Origin: Bin5 sp965242905
GTDB lineage: Bacteria > Chloroflexota > Anaerolineae > Caldilineales > Caldilineaceae
Assembly (NCBI GenBank): GCA_965242905.1
Contig: CBDETM010000002.1
Span: 3,658,001-3,722,000, forward strand
Direction: 5' to 3'
Length of the DNA stretch: 64,000 nucleotides
The notes under the pieces are model-generated. The model made no database searches. It worked only from the letters and a program-made list of their open reading frames with translations, and had not been told where the DNA came from. Positions 34,924 to 44,574 of the stretch are shown in pieces (positions within the stretch are counted from its first letter, which is position 1; every line of letters starts with the position of its first letter). A program made the translations under genes and the position numbers.

Positions 34924-37900
34924 ATGTACTCTGATATGAATACGGATCGAAGAAGGCTTAGCTTTTGGGAAGAGCAGCTACGTCACGAAGTAGGGGAAGG
35001 GGACTTACTACTCGGGGAATTGGCATACACTCGAGACGATCTGGAAGAGATAGGTAGTTTACTTTTCAGAACGACATTCTTTCGTGTACAGAAAAGAGCA
35101 ACGATAGACTTCAAGTTGAGCCAAGTCTTCTCACTTTGGCCACTTACTTTCGCTCTCTACTTGGTGTTAGAGGGTATTCATAACTATGGCGACGAGGGGC
35201 TATTTTGGCATGGCCCTAAACAGAGGCTGAAGATCAGAGACAGTCATACCACCAAATGCGGTCAACGCTTCCTACAGATCCTGTCAGAATATAACTTGCC
35301 TACATTTGATCATAGTCGCGGACTTCGCTACGTTACCCCCATTCTTTTGCATGGCGGAATCCCAAACCATCACCTAGAGGAGTTCCTGGACTTCCTGTAT
35401 CGCCACGAAATCCAACCTCATCGAATTGCCATAGACCCCCATTCACTGTTGGCAGAATGGCGGAATCAAGTTAAGGAACTGGAATTCTTGTCCAAGCCTG
35501 TTTCTCGATTCTTGAGGCATGGTGGCATTGTAGCGGAGGATTTCGTTGGACGCTGTTTAGATTTATTTCGTTTCCCTGCGGATTCTGACATTGACACCGT
35601 AGGCTTACCAGAGCGAGTCCTGAATGCTTATCAGACCTGGCAAGAGCAGCGACCAGTGCAAGTGCGCTCACAGCGGATACGTGCTCCGGTTCGGCTGCAA
35701 AGGCCAGTGCTCAAAGTCGCGCCGTACACTTCAGGTGTAAGGCTTGACTTGCCACCACAACAAATGCCTAGCCGCGACGCGCCAAATGCAATGGAATGGC
35801 ACGTAGCCGTGGCCGAACAGAATCATCTTATTAAAACAGTACGCCAGAGAATCGAAAACGGCTATCGATACGAGGCAACGACTGATCTGTTTCCTGTTCT
35901 ACCAGCGGAAGAGTACGTTGTGCAACTGTTTTCGGATGAACAACCCCTGCAGAAATGGGTTTTGCCAGGAATTGCGACGATTCCCTTACTAATAATGGAG
36001 CCGTTTGACGACTACGAAGCTGATGCACTAAGCGAACAAGAATGGCACAAGCAGGGAGACCGCTGGCTTTTGTATCCTTGCACCCATTCTTTGCAGATAA
36101 GTGGGGGAAGTCAACATTTGAGTCAACTGCCCCAGATGACGGGCCAATGGCAGAGTTATCGCCTAGAATCATGGAAACTGGCCCCTGGGAAACTGGAAAT
36201 AGTAGATGAGAGAGGCGACAAAGTCCATCAGATTGAGCTAGTCGGGGAAAGGAAACGCAGAAGACCTTTCTTTAAGGCCGGCGAACAACCCTTAGCGGGA
36301 GTCCCGCACAGCGACTTTCCATTATACTGCGGTCGCCCTCCCACTTTGGTGATTGACTCAACCCAGCCCCAGCGATGGCAAATATCGTTACGCGGAGAAG
36401 GGAATGGCCGACCAAATGGTTTTCGAAGCTTTCGAATATCCGACCTGCCTATTCGAAATCAAAAAGAGGAAAACCTAATCTGTTTGGATTTGTCGACCGA
36501 CGAGCTTCTCGGAACCGACCCTATCGGAAGATTCGAGATCATCGTGCGTGGTCCCTTGGGGCACAACCACACGCTGGGATTGCGAATGATTCCCAAAATC
36601 TTAATTGAAGGGCATGATACGGTTCACCTATCCCAGCCGGATGCACCAGCTAGCCTGCGCATCGTCACCGACGCGGATACGTCGCTCCGACCTAGTCCGT
36701 TGCAAGCGGGATTGGAATTGCGAAGGCACTGGTTGAGCGAGAGTCAGCGGGAATACTCGGTCGAAGTCGAGGCAAACATTGAAGAAGTGTCGCTACAGGT
36801 TTCGCACCATTCAGGCGCCAGCATCTTGCTATCGATTCCCATTAGGCGTTTGCGATGGTCACTTTACACTGGAATGCCAAATGCTAGTGAATCGATATGG
36901 CAGAACCGGCCGTTTTCCGTATTTCCCGATGGACTTACGTCGAATGCTGAACTGCGAGTAGTTTTCCCCCTAACTGCTGAAGATAAGAGGTTTCATGTCG
37001 GGTGGCGTTTGATTGATATCGATGGACAAATTGTAAGAGCCGTCCCGCCGAACCGACATGTAATACAGCGTCTGGTGACGGTTGCATTTAGCGAAGTGCT
37101 GGGACTCTGGAGGGAAAAGCAGGAGACTCTACTTTGGCAATTGGTGGTACATATAGTAGGACAGGTCCAACCTGTTGTTGTTGACCTACTCTATCTTACC
37201 CCTGATGTGGGAAGAGTCCAATACAATTGGGAGGAAGAAACTTACCAGATTCATCTAAGAGTAAGCTGGGAGCATCCCCATCCTGGAAATAAACAATTGC
37301 TTCTCTGGCCACAGGATCGACCCTGGGTAGAGACCCCAATCACACTGTCGGCTTCAGAAAAAGAGGATTCGACTCGAATCGAGTTGCGATTTCCCAAGCA
37401 AGACGTCTCATCGGAATCATATATGGCAGAAATCGTAACAGTAAATCCCTGGGTGAGCCAGCGGCCACAGCGGCCCACCACAGACCAGCCCAATACCTTT
37501 CAGGTCGATCCGCCTAATATGTCGAGACACTATGCTGAACTGGTTCAGTTGCGCGACCAAGGCAAAGCTGATGCCGAGCAACTCTTGGCTTTGTTCTCTC
37601 ATCAGCACAACGGAGACCGAACTCACGAACTCTTTATAACCAATCAAGCCCTGACGAATTTTCGAGACAACCTAACTTTGAAGTGGCTTATTTGCTGGGC
37701 TGAGACTACCCAAAAGCTGAATCGCACGGCTTACAAGTCTACACAACTTTGGATGTTTAGTCCTGCGGTAATTGATCGGTTAGCACAAGAAGAACATTCT
37801 GATCATGATTTAGAGAGATATTTCAGACACCTGAGGGTTGACAAACCGTTAGAGAAACTACATCTCTGGGTGTTGCGGAGCAGGCTGCGGGCCGTCCCGA

Positions 37901-38511
37901 GAAAAAAGTGTTTGGAGTTGCTGTGCAGCCTGCGCTTGGAGAGGACTATTCTAGATGAAGTCATGACAGCGCTTCTGGAAGATGTTAGTGATGCCTCACT
38001 GCTCATTAGCGAAGCGGTCACTATGTTGGAGAGAAATTCTCAAGCCGCCGCGGAATGGTTAGCAATTCAGGGAAACCGGGATTCCGGGGAGCTATTGCGC
38101 GAACTGACCCTTCTAAACGAGCTTGAGGTTAGCTGGATCTGGCAGAAAATGACTCTGGATACCAGTCTAGGACCAGTCATAATCGATGATCTGCGTGATC
38201 GAGAAACGGGCCGTGTGCGGCACTGTGCCCTGCTTTCGGGTGATAGCTATGTAGATGGGACCCTTCAACTATTGACCTGTGTCGCATCTGTACGTCTGGA
38301 TCTGTCTACCCGTCTACTGTTCTTTAAAGACTTCAGTCCATTTCAGTGCCAGCACTGCAATCGACTTTATCTCGACAAGTCCGGTTTCGAGAGGCATCAC
38401 GAATCCACTCATATTGGTAGGAAACAGGCCCTTAGGCGGCTGAAAAAGGACCAAGAATTGGCTTGGATTAGACCTTATCTTGACGATGAACTTCTGGGGG
38501 AGAGGTTATGA
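34924..38511 (+). CDS. Large protein with C-terminal C2H2 zinc finger, putative DruH-like defence component
   Basis: 1195 aa, no family recognised with certainty. The N-terminal 200 residues are helical with conserved-looking SLWPLTFALYLVLEGIHNYG and LHGGIPNHHLEEFLDFLYRH. The middle (about 250-870) is rich in beta strands and may contain repeated Ig-like modules. The last 60 residues hold a classical C2H2 finger, Cys1142-x2-Cys1145-x12-His1158-x4-His1163, followed by a basic tail. No signal peptide or membrane segment. AAAGGAAG stands 9 bases before the ATG. Its stop overlaps the start of the giant DEAH/DUF1998 helicase gene (ATGA), so they form one unit. Size and pairing fit DruH of Druantia type III, but sequence homology is untested. 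Composition is much less GC-rich than the flanks. Confidence 0.55.
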   Translation: MYSDMNTDRRRLSFWEEQLRHEVGEGDLLLGELAYTRDDLEEIGSLLFRTTFFRVQKRATIDFKLSQVFSLWPLTFALYLVLEGIHNYGDEGLFWHGPKQRLKIRDSHTTKCGQRFLQILSEYNLPTFDHSRGLRYVTPILLHGGIPNHHLEEFLDFLYRHEIQPHRIAIDPHSLLAEWRNQVKELEFLSKPVSRFLRHGGIVAEDFVGRCLDLFRFPADSDIDTVGLPERVLNAYQTWQEQRPVQVRSQRIRAPVRLQRPVLKVAPYTSGVRLDLPPQQMPSRDAPNAMEWHVAVAEQNHLIKTVRQRIENGYRYEATTDLFPVLPAEEYVVQLFSDEQPLQKWVLPGIATIPLLIMEPFDDYEADALSEQEWHKQGDRWLLYPCTHSLQISGGSQHLSQLPQMTGQWQSYRLESWKLAPGKLEIVDERGDKVHQIELVGERKRRRPFFKAGEQPLAGVPHSDFPLYCGRPPTLVIDSTQPQRWQISLRGEGNGRPNGFRSFRISDLPIRNQKEENLICLDLSTDELLGTDPIGRFEIIVRGPLGHNHTLGLRMIPKILIEGHDTVHLSQPDAPASLRIVTDADTSLRPSPLQAGLELRRHWLSESQREYSVEVEANIEEVSLQVSHHSGASILLSIPIRRLRWSLYTGMPNASESIWQNRPFSVFPDGLTSNAELRVVFPLTAEDKRFHVGWRLIDIDGQIVRAVPPNRHVIQRLVTVAFSEVLGLWREKQETLLWQLVVHIVGQVQPVVVDLLYLTPDVGRVQYNWEEETYQIHLRVSWEHPHPGNKQLLLWPQDRPWVETPITLSASEKEDSTRIELRFPKQDVSSESYMAEIVTVNPWVSQRPQRPTTDQPNTFQVDPPNMSRHYAELVQLRDQGKADAEQLLALFSHQHNGDRTHELFITNQALTNFRDNLTLKWLICWAETTQKLNRTAYKSTQLWMFSPAVIDRLAQEEHSDHDLERYFRHLRVDKPLEKLHLWVLRSRLRAVPRKKCLELLCSLRLERTILDEVMTALLEDVSDASLLISEAVTMLERNSQAAAEWLAIQGNRDSGELLRELTLLNELEVSWIWQKMTLDTSLGPVIIDDLRDRETGRVRHCALLSGDSYVDGTLQLLTCVASVRLDLSTRLLFFKDFSPFQCQHCNRLYLDKSGFERHHESTHIGRKQALRRLKKDQELAWIRPYLDDELLGERL

Positions 38512-41500
38512 GTCTGCACCCAATCAAAACTACTCGAAAAATCGAAGCAACATACAAACGGTACTTGAAGACCATCTACCCGTTTCGCAACGAAGAACTG
38601 CGCCTCGCGTTTTGGCAGAAACTGGATGAGCCGGAGCGATTAGTGAAGGGTCCTCTTCTAGAAGCTTCACCACCATTCAAATCAGAAAATTCCATCAGTG
38701 ATCTGGTGCAGGCGAGGTTTCTGCATAAGAGTTTCGGCGACCTCTGTGAGAGAGACACGATACCCTTCGATCGACCGCTCTACACTCACCAGGAGAAGGC
38801 GATAAGAAATGTCGTTGAGCGAGGCCGTAACCTGATCGTGGCAACTGGGACAGGGTCGGGGAAGACGGAAAGCTTCTTAATTCCAATTCTGGAACATCTA
38901 TTCCGCGAAGAAGAAAAGGGTACGCTGAGTCAGCCCGGCGTGCGAGCTTTGTTGCTCTATCCAATGAACGCTTTGGCAAATGATCAACTTAAGCGCCTTC
39001 GGACACTGCTCAAGAACTATCCGACCATTACGTTCGGGCGGTACATAGGCGAAACTCGTTATACTCGCTCGGTGGCCGAACAACAATTCCGGGAAGAGTG
39101 GCAAACCGATCCTCAGGCGAATGAAATGCTTGCCCGTGAAGAGATGCAGGAACGACCACCCCACATTCTCCTAACAAATTACGCTATGCTGGAATACCTG
39201 CTGCTTCGGCCCCAAGATACATCTCTGTTCGATGATTCCACAGGCAAGCATTGGCGATTCATTGTTGTAGACGAGGCACATGTGTACGATGGTGCTAGTG
39301 GCATCGAAGTGGCAATGCTACTGCGGCGGTTAAAGGACCGAGTTGTGCAGAGTGAATCGGGACGACTCACTTGTATTGCCACTTCAGCGACTTTAGGGAA
39401 GGGGCGCGAAGACTTTCCCAATGCGGCCAATTTCGCTGAACAACTCTTTGGCGAACTGTTCAGCCCTGAGGATGTCTTTGATGCAGAGCGAAAGTCTGCA
39501 AACGAATTGGGCGACCCTTGGGGTACGGGCGATCCTGCGTTTTTCCAAGATCTGAGTCAGCTTTTTGAGAATCATTCGGATTCATTCCATACAACTGGCG
39601 CAATTTCTAAGTCCTGTCAGCGATATGGCCTTCCTGAAAGTGTAGTGATGGCCGTAAAAGGTGCAGCAGGTCCATACCAGGCGTTGCATGAGATACTGCG
39701 CGGCGAAAAACGATTGCGCCAACTGCAACGCGATCTGCAACTGGAGCCCTTTTTCCTCACCGAATGCGCCCAAAATCTATTTCCTGAGTTGGAGGCAGGG
39801 GCAGCCACAGAGTCCACAATCCAACTAATTAATCTGGCAGTACAGGCACGTTCCGAAGACGACAGCCTGCCAATTGTTCCTGCCCGTTATCATCTATTCG
39901 CCCGCGCACTCGAAGGAGCTTTTGCCTGCTTTTATGGCGACGGCCATACCGACGGCAAATTTCAATTGTTCCTCAGTCGCCACGAGAAATGTCCTGCATG
40001 TGAAGGGGTGGTTTTCGAGATTGCAACGTGCGCTCGATGTGGGGTAGCTTACATTGTGGCAGAAGAAATAATTGAGGCCCGCCACGGCCAGCTGGCAACC
40101 TATCTGTGCATTCCCCATGGGAATTACGGGTCCGAAACTCGGCCATTGCGTTACTTCATTCTCAGTGATGACTTGCCGGAAACCAATGAGGACGAAGAGG
40201 TCGGGGATTTTGCCGATGGCGACGACTGGTCGGCGTATACCCTTTGCCGGAGGTGCGGGCAGGTTGTTTCCCGGAGCGAGTCGCTGAGTTGCTCGTGCCA
40301 GAAGCCTCTACAAGTACGTCGAGCACCATTTGACGGCACAGAACAAGAGCGTATGTACTGCCCGCAATGCGCCACTCGATCGCGTGGTGGCGCAGTCTAC
40401 CGTTTCTTGACTGGCCAGGACGCGCCAGTGAGCGTGCTTTCCACCGCTCTCTACTCTGAACTGCCACCCGACCTTGACGAAAGGATGGAAGAAAAACCAG
40501 GACAAGGTCGAAAACTCCTCATCTTCGCGGACAGTCGCCAAGATGCGGCTTTCTTCGCCCCTTATTTGGAGCGCACCTACAACAACATCCTGCGACGTCG
40601 CTTGATCTACAAGTCGTTGCATCAGGATGAAGCTGCTCGCCGCGGGGAATTACGATTAGATGATCTTGCAGAACGCTTGCGCGAACAGGCTGAGGAGGCC
40701 GGTATCTTTGGAATTCGAGCAGGCCGAGACGAGAAAATACGGACGATGCGCACTTGGCTCATGCAAGAACTGAGTCCTTTCGACAGAAGTCAGAGCCTGG
40801 AAGGGGCGGGTCTACTGCACTTGCGTTTGGGCTGGCCTCAGGGTTGGCAAGCGCCTGCACCTCTGTTGAACCCCCCCTGGAACTTAAGTGAGAAAGAAGC
40901 TGAAGTCCTTCTGCGACTGCTGTTTGACACTTTGCGACGTCATATGGCCTTCCGCTTTCCTGAAAACGTTGATCCCATGGATGAAGCATTTGCACCCCGA
41001 AACCAGGCCCGCTATGTCACAGGGCAGTCGCACTCGAACGAAAAACTGCCACGTCACCTACTTCGTTGGGCGCCGGCGCGGGCCTCCAACGGGCGCCTCG
41101 ACATTCTGGAGAAGGTGTTGGCAAACGTCTCTCTTGATCAGGCGGACCCGGATCAGGAAAATATAGCCAAAGTCACTCTGCAGGCCATCTGGGAATACCA
41201 TTTGAGTTCTCTCGATAGTATTTGGCGTCAACATGGTTATTTGCAGAGTTCCTCTTTGCCCCGCAGGCTGGGAATCGGATACCAACTGGATTATGCCTTT
41301 TGGGAGTGGGTGCCGATGCAGCCAGGTGACCAAATCTGGCAGTGCAGCCAGTGCCGTAATCTAGCCTATCATTCGTTGCGCGGTATCTGCACTACATATG
41401 GCTGTGAAGGTCACTTACAGGCAATTACACTTGATGAATTGAGCCGAAAGGAGAATCATTATCGTGACTTGTATCAGACATTTCATTCGACGGCAATAAA

Positions 41501-43454
41501 AGTGGAAGAACATACTGCTCAGTGGACAGCTGAAGAGGCGCGCAAGATTCAGAATGATTTTGTCCGAGGCGATGTGAACGTTCTTTCCTGCTCAACTACA
41601 TTCGAGTTGGGAGTGGATGTAGGTGAACTGCAAGCGGTTCTGATGCGTAACGTCCCACCGGCTACGGCGAATTACGTGCAGCGGGCTGGCCGCGCCGGCC
41701 GACGTGCCGGCGCGGCCGCCTTTGCCCTTACATTTGCACAACGCCGTTCTCATGATTTGGCTCATTACCAGGAACCCAAAAGGATAGTAACAGGGCGAGT
41801 TCCTACTCCCGTTGTTGCTGTAAGAAATCCCAAAATCGTTCAACGGCACATGCATTCGGTGCTAATTGCTGCATTTCTGCGCTGGTGTGGAGCCGAACAT
41901 GACCGTTTTCACGACCGCCACGAACTGCGAGTTGGGCCATTTTTCGCGACGGAAGGCGAACTGATTGCAGGCAGTGAACTGTTTCACCAATACTTGGGAG
42001 AACGACCAGACGAAGTGCGCCAAGCCCTGACGCGTCTTGTGCCACCAGAGCTACATGCTGAATTGGGCATAGCTGACTGGGGCTGGCTGGCAGGTTTCTC
42101 TGAAGTCTTTGACTTGGCCACGCGAAAGGTTCAGGAGCAACTGGACTATTATGGCGAGCAGATAGCCTCGGCAATAGACGACGAAAAATACGGACGAGCT
42201 AACTCTTTACAGAGAATTCGAAAAACGATTATTGGTCGAGACCTTCTCAACTTTTTCGGTCAGCATAACGTCTTGCCCAAGTACGGATTTCCTGTTGATG
42301 TTGTCGATTTCATCACCGATTATGTGGAAGACAGTAGTGTGGCGGGGCGCGTCGATTTACAACGTGACCTCAGGGTCGCGATTTCGGAGTTCGCGCCAGG
42401 GTCTAAGCTTGTAGCTGCCAAAAAGATTTGGACAGGAGGCGGAATCTACAGATTGCCGGACAAAGGATGGGAACCAGAATCATTCGCCATCTGTTCGCAG
42501 TGCCAACGATTCAACTGGCAATTGGGTGATCAGCATATCCAGCAGTGTCAATGCGGACATGTTTTGGCACCAAATGTTCCATTTCAGAGCGGAGTGATGA
42601 TTCGACCGGAATTCGGTTTTCTGGCGGACAGACGTCTGGACGACTCAGGCGAAGCGCGCCCGCCTCGACAGTTTACATCGCGAGTGTACTTCAGCGACTA
42701 TGATCGACCCCAAGATATAGAAGTATCTGAACAGGATCATCAGGAATCACCAGTACCCCATTCGCAGTTGTCAACACCTGAATCTGCTGTCAGCACACGA
42801 TATTCCCGATATGGCGAACTCGTGTTAGTAAATCATGGGCCCAATGGTTGGGGTTTCCACATCTGCCCATTGTGTGGATTCGCGCAAGCTATTCCTGCAC
42901 CAACTAGACGAACCAAGAGAAAGAGGAGAGCAATTGGGCATAAGGATCCCCGTAACGGTAGGGACTGCCCCGGTGAAAACTTGATTAGCCGCCGTCTAGG
43001 GCACAGATTTATCACAGACGTTCTTGAGATTCAGTTAACCGGAATACATCCCTTGCAGAGTTATCGCAGATCATATCAGAATGAGAAGGATACATGGCGA
43101 TCACTATTGTACGCCCTTATCGAGGGAGCGAGTCAGTCGATGGGAATCCGCCGCGACGACGTCAATGGGACCATTTACCACTACAGCTATTCCTCTGGAC
43201 AGCCGCCAGCTTTAGTTCTCTATGACGATGTGCCCGGCGGAGCCGGTCATGTACGACGTGTGAACGAAGCGCTCCCAGAAGTGTTTTATGCCGCCTATGA
43301 ACAGGTCAGCCATTGCGAATGTGGCGAAGAAACTGCTTGCCATCAATGTCTCTGGCAATTTCGCAATCAGCCTTTCCACCACGAACTTTCACGTGGTCTT
43401 GCTGCCGATTTCCTGCGCGAAATCGTGGGAAGGACCGATTCCTTCTCACGCTAG
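38508..43454 (+). CDS. DEAH-box superfamily 2 helicase with DUF1998-like C-terminus, putative DruE-like
   Basis: 1648 aa. Motif I ATGTGSGKTE at 112-121, Ia LLLYPMNALANDQL, motif II DEAH at 255-258, motif III SAT near 293, motif IV LLIFADSRQDAAFF, motif V STTFELGVDVG and motif VI QRAGRAGR at 1058-1065. Between the RecA lobes lie several zinc-type clusters (CPACEGVVFEIATCARCG; CRRCGQVV; CPQCATRS), and after lobe 2 more (CSQCQRFNW, CPLCGFAQ). The C-terminus has ALVLYDDVPGGAGHVRRVNE and the four-cysteine CECGEETACHQC at 1603-1614, characteristic of DUF1998 helicases (DruE, DrmA, MrfA). No nuclease or methyltransferase gene is adjacent, which disfavours DISARM. It is shorter than usually described DruE proteins. 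Confidence 0.8.
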   Translation: MSLHPIKTTRKIEATYKRYLKTIYPFRNEELRLAFWQKLDEPERLVKGPLLEASPPFKSENSISDLVQARFLHKSFGDLCERDTIPFDRPLYTHQEKAIRNVVERGRNLIVATGTGSGKTESFLIPILEHLFREEEKGTLSQPGVRALLLYPMNALANDQLKRLRTLLKNYPTITFGRYIGETRYTRSVAEQQFREEWQTDPQANEMLAREEMQERPPHILLTNYAMLEYLLLRPQDTSLFDDSTGKHWRFIVVDEAHVYDGASGIEVAMLLRRLKDRVVQSESGRLTCIATSATLGKGREDFPNAANFAEQLFGELFSPEDVFDAERKSANELGDPWGTGDPAFFQDLSQLFENHSDSFHTTGAISKSCQRYGLPESVVMAVKGAAGPYQALHEILRGEKRLRQLQRDLQLEPFFLTECAQNLFPELEAGAATESTIQLINLAVQARSEDDSLPIVPARYHLFARALEGAFACFYGDGHTDGKFQLFLSRHEKCPACEGVVFEIATCARCGVAYIVAEEIIEARHGQLATYLCIPHGNYGSETRPLRYFILSDDLPETNEDEEVGDFADGDDWSAYTLCRRCGQVVSRSESLSCSCQKPLQVRRAPFDGTEQERMYCPQCATRSRGGAVYRFLTGQDAPVSVLSTALYSELPPDLDERMEEKPGQGRKLLIFADSRQDAAFFAPYLERTYNNILRRRLIYKSLHQDEAARRGELRLDDLAERLREQAEEAGIFGIRAGRDEKIRTMRTWLMQELSPFDRSQSLEGAGLLHLRLGWPQGWQAPAPLLNPPWNLSEKEAEVLLRLLFDTLRRHMAFRFPENVDPMDEAFAPRNQARYVTGQSHSNEKLPRHLLRWAPARASNGRLDILEKVLANVSLDQADPDQENIAKVTLQAIWEYHLSSLDSIWRQHGYLQSSSLPRRLGIGYQLDYAFWEWVPMQPGDQIWQCSQCRNLAYHSLRGICTTYGCEGHLQAITLDELSRKENHYRDLYQTFHSTAIKVEEHTAQWTAEEARKIQNDFVRGDVNVLSCSTTFELGVDVGELQAVLMRNVPPATANYVQRAGRAGRRAGAAAFALTFAQRRSHDLAHYQEPKRIVTGRVPTPVVAVRNPKIVQRHMHSVLIAAFLRWCGAEHDRFHDRHELRVGPFFATEGELIAGSELFHQYLGERPDEVRQALTRLVPPELHAELGIADWGWLAGFSEVFDLATRKVQEQLDYYGEQIASAIDDEKYGRANSLQRIRKTIIGRDLLNFFGQHNVLPKYGFPVDVVDFITDYVEDSSVAGRVDLQRDLRVAISEFAPGSKLVAAKKIWTGGGIYRLPDKGWEPESFAICSQCQRFNWQLGDQHIQQCQCGHVLAPNVPFQSGVMIRPEFGFLADRRLDDSGEARPPRQFTSRVYFSDYDRPQDIEVSEQDHQESPVPHSQLSTPESAVSTRYSRYGELVLVNHGPNGWGFHICPLCGFAQAIPAPTRRTKRKRRAIGHKDPRNGRDCPGENLISRRLGHRFITDVLEIQLTGIHPLQSYRRSYQNEKDTWRSLLYALIEGASQSMGIRRDDVNGTIYHYSYSSGQPPALVLYDDVPGGAGHVRRVNEALPEVFYAAYEQVSHCECGEETACHQCLWQFRNQPFHHELSRGLAADFLREIVGRTDSFSR

Positions 43455-43622
43455 TTTCAACTCTAGAGATGCATCCAGAGCAAAGACTTGGAAATGTAGA
43501 GCATGCAAGTTAGAGGGAATTTGAGGATCGAACGGAAACTTTTCTACCAAAGGCGTATATCAAGATTTAAGTGTGTGGCAATGGACTTACCGTTTTGAAA
43601 TTCTCAAGGAGCAACCACCCCA

Positions 43623-44540
43623 ATGATGCAACTAGGCTACGCCAGCGCCATCCTCCCCGACCTCTCCCTCGAAGAGGTCGTCCAATTCACCGCCGACAAC
43701 GGCTTTAGCACCGTCGAGCTCATGTGCTGGCCCGCCGGCAAAGCCGAGCGCCGCTACGCCGGCGTCACCCACATCGACGTCGTCGGCTTCACCGCAAACG
43801 ACGCCGCCCGCGTCAACGACCTCGCCTCCTCTGCCGGCATAACCATCAGCGGGCTGGGCTACTACCCCAACCCTCTCACACCGGACCAGGACGAAGCCCA
43901 GGTCGCCATCGACCACATTAAACGCGTCATCGAGGCCTCCGCACTCCTCGGCATCGGTATCATGAACACCTTCGTCGGCCGCGACTGGACCAAATCAGTC
44001 GACGACAACTGGCCCCGCTTCCTCGAAGTCTGGACGCCCCTCATTCGCTTCGCCGAAGACCACAGCGTCAAGATCGGCATCGAAAACTGCCCCATGGCCT
44101 TCACCAACGACGAATGGCCCGGCGGCAAAAACCTCGCCCACACGCCCGCCGTCTGGCGCCGCATGTTCGCCGATATCCCCAGCGACAACTTCGGGCTCAA
44201 CTACGACCCCTCCCACATGATTTGGCAGCACATGGACTACCTCAAGCCGATCCGGGACTTCACCGACAAGCTCTTCCACGTCCACGCCAAGGACGTGCGC
44301 CTCGACAAGCACCGTCTCGACGAAGTCGGCATCATGGCCACCCCCCTCGAGTTCCACGTGCCCAAACTACCCGGCCTCGGCGACATCGATTGGGGCCAGT
44401 TCTTCTCCGTCCTCAGCGACGTCGGCTACGAAGGCCCCGTCTGCATCGAAGTCGAGGACCGCGCCTACGAAGACTCACTCGAAAGCCGCAAAGCCTCCCT
44501 AGTCCAGAGCGGCCGCTATCTCAAGAACTTCATGCCCTGA
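43623..44540 (+). CDS. Sugar phosphate isomerase/epimerase (xylose-isomerase-like TIM barrel)
   Basis: 305 aa. Starts MQLGYASAILPDLSLEEVVQ and FSTVELMCWP, typical of the AP-endonuclease-2/IolE-like family. Metal-ligand candidates: Glu in VKIGIENCPM, Asp and His in LNYDPSHMIW, His in LFHVHAKDV, and Glu in VCIEVEDRAY. The ATG at 43623 is doubled by one at 43626; AAGGAG lies about 9 bases upstream. GC-rich again, in contrast with the two giant genes before it. It probably belonged to the same pathway as the Gfo/Idh/MocA gene at 33697. Confidence 0.88.
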   Translation: MMQLGYASAILPDLSLEEVVQFTADNGFSTVELMCWPAGKAERRYAGVTHIDVVGFTANDAARVNDLASSAGITISGLGYYPNPLTPDQDEAQVAIDHIKRVIEASALLGIGIMNTFVGRDWTKSVDDNWPRFLEVWTPLIRFAEDHSVKIGIENCPMAFTNDEWPGGKNLAHTPAVWRRMFADIPSDNFGLNYDPSHMIWQHMDYLKPIRDFTDKLFHVHAKDVRLDKHRLDEVGIMATPLEFHVPKLPGLGDIDWGQFFSVLSDVGYEGPVCIEVEDRAYEDSLESRKASLVQSGRYLKNFMP

Positions 44541-44574
44541 TCACGCCAACCAACCGAACACTCGGAAACCGTCC

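Noticed and set aside
34924..43454. DISARM, Dpd/Dnd or BREX system
   Set aside because: No methyltransferase, DrmB-like second DUF1998 protein, PLD nuclease, DndBCDE or PglX/PglZ gene is adjacent. Only two genes are present.
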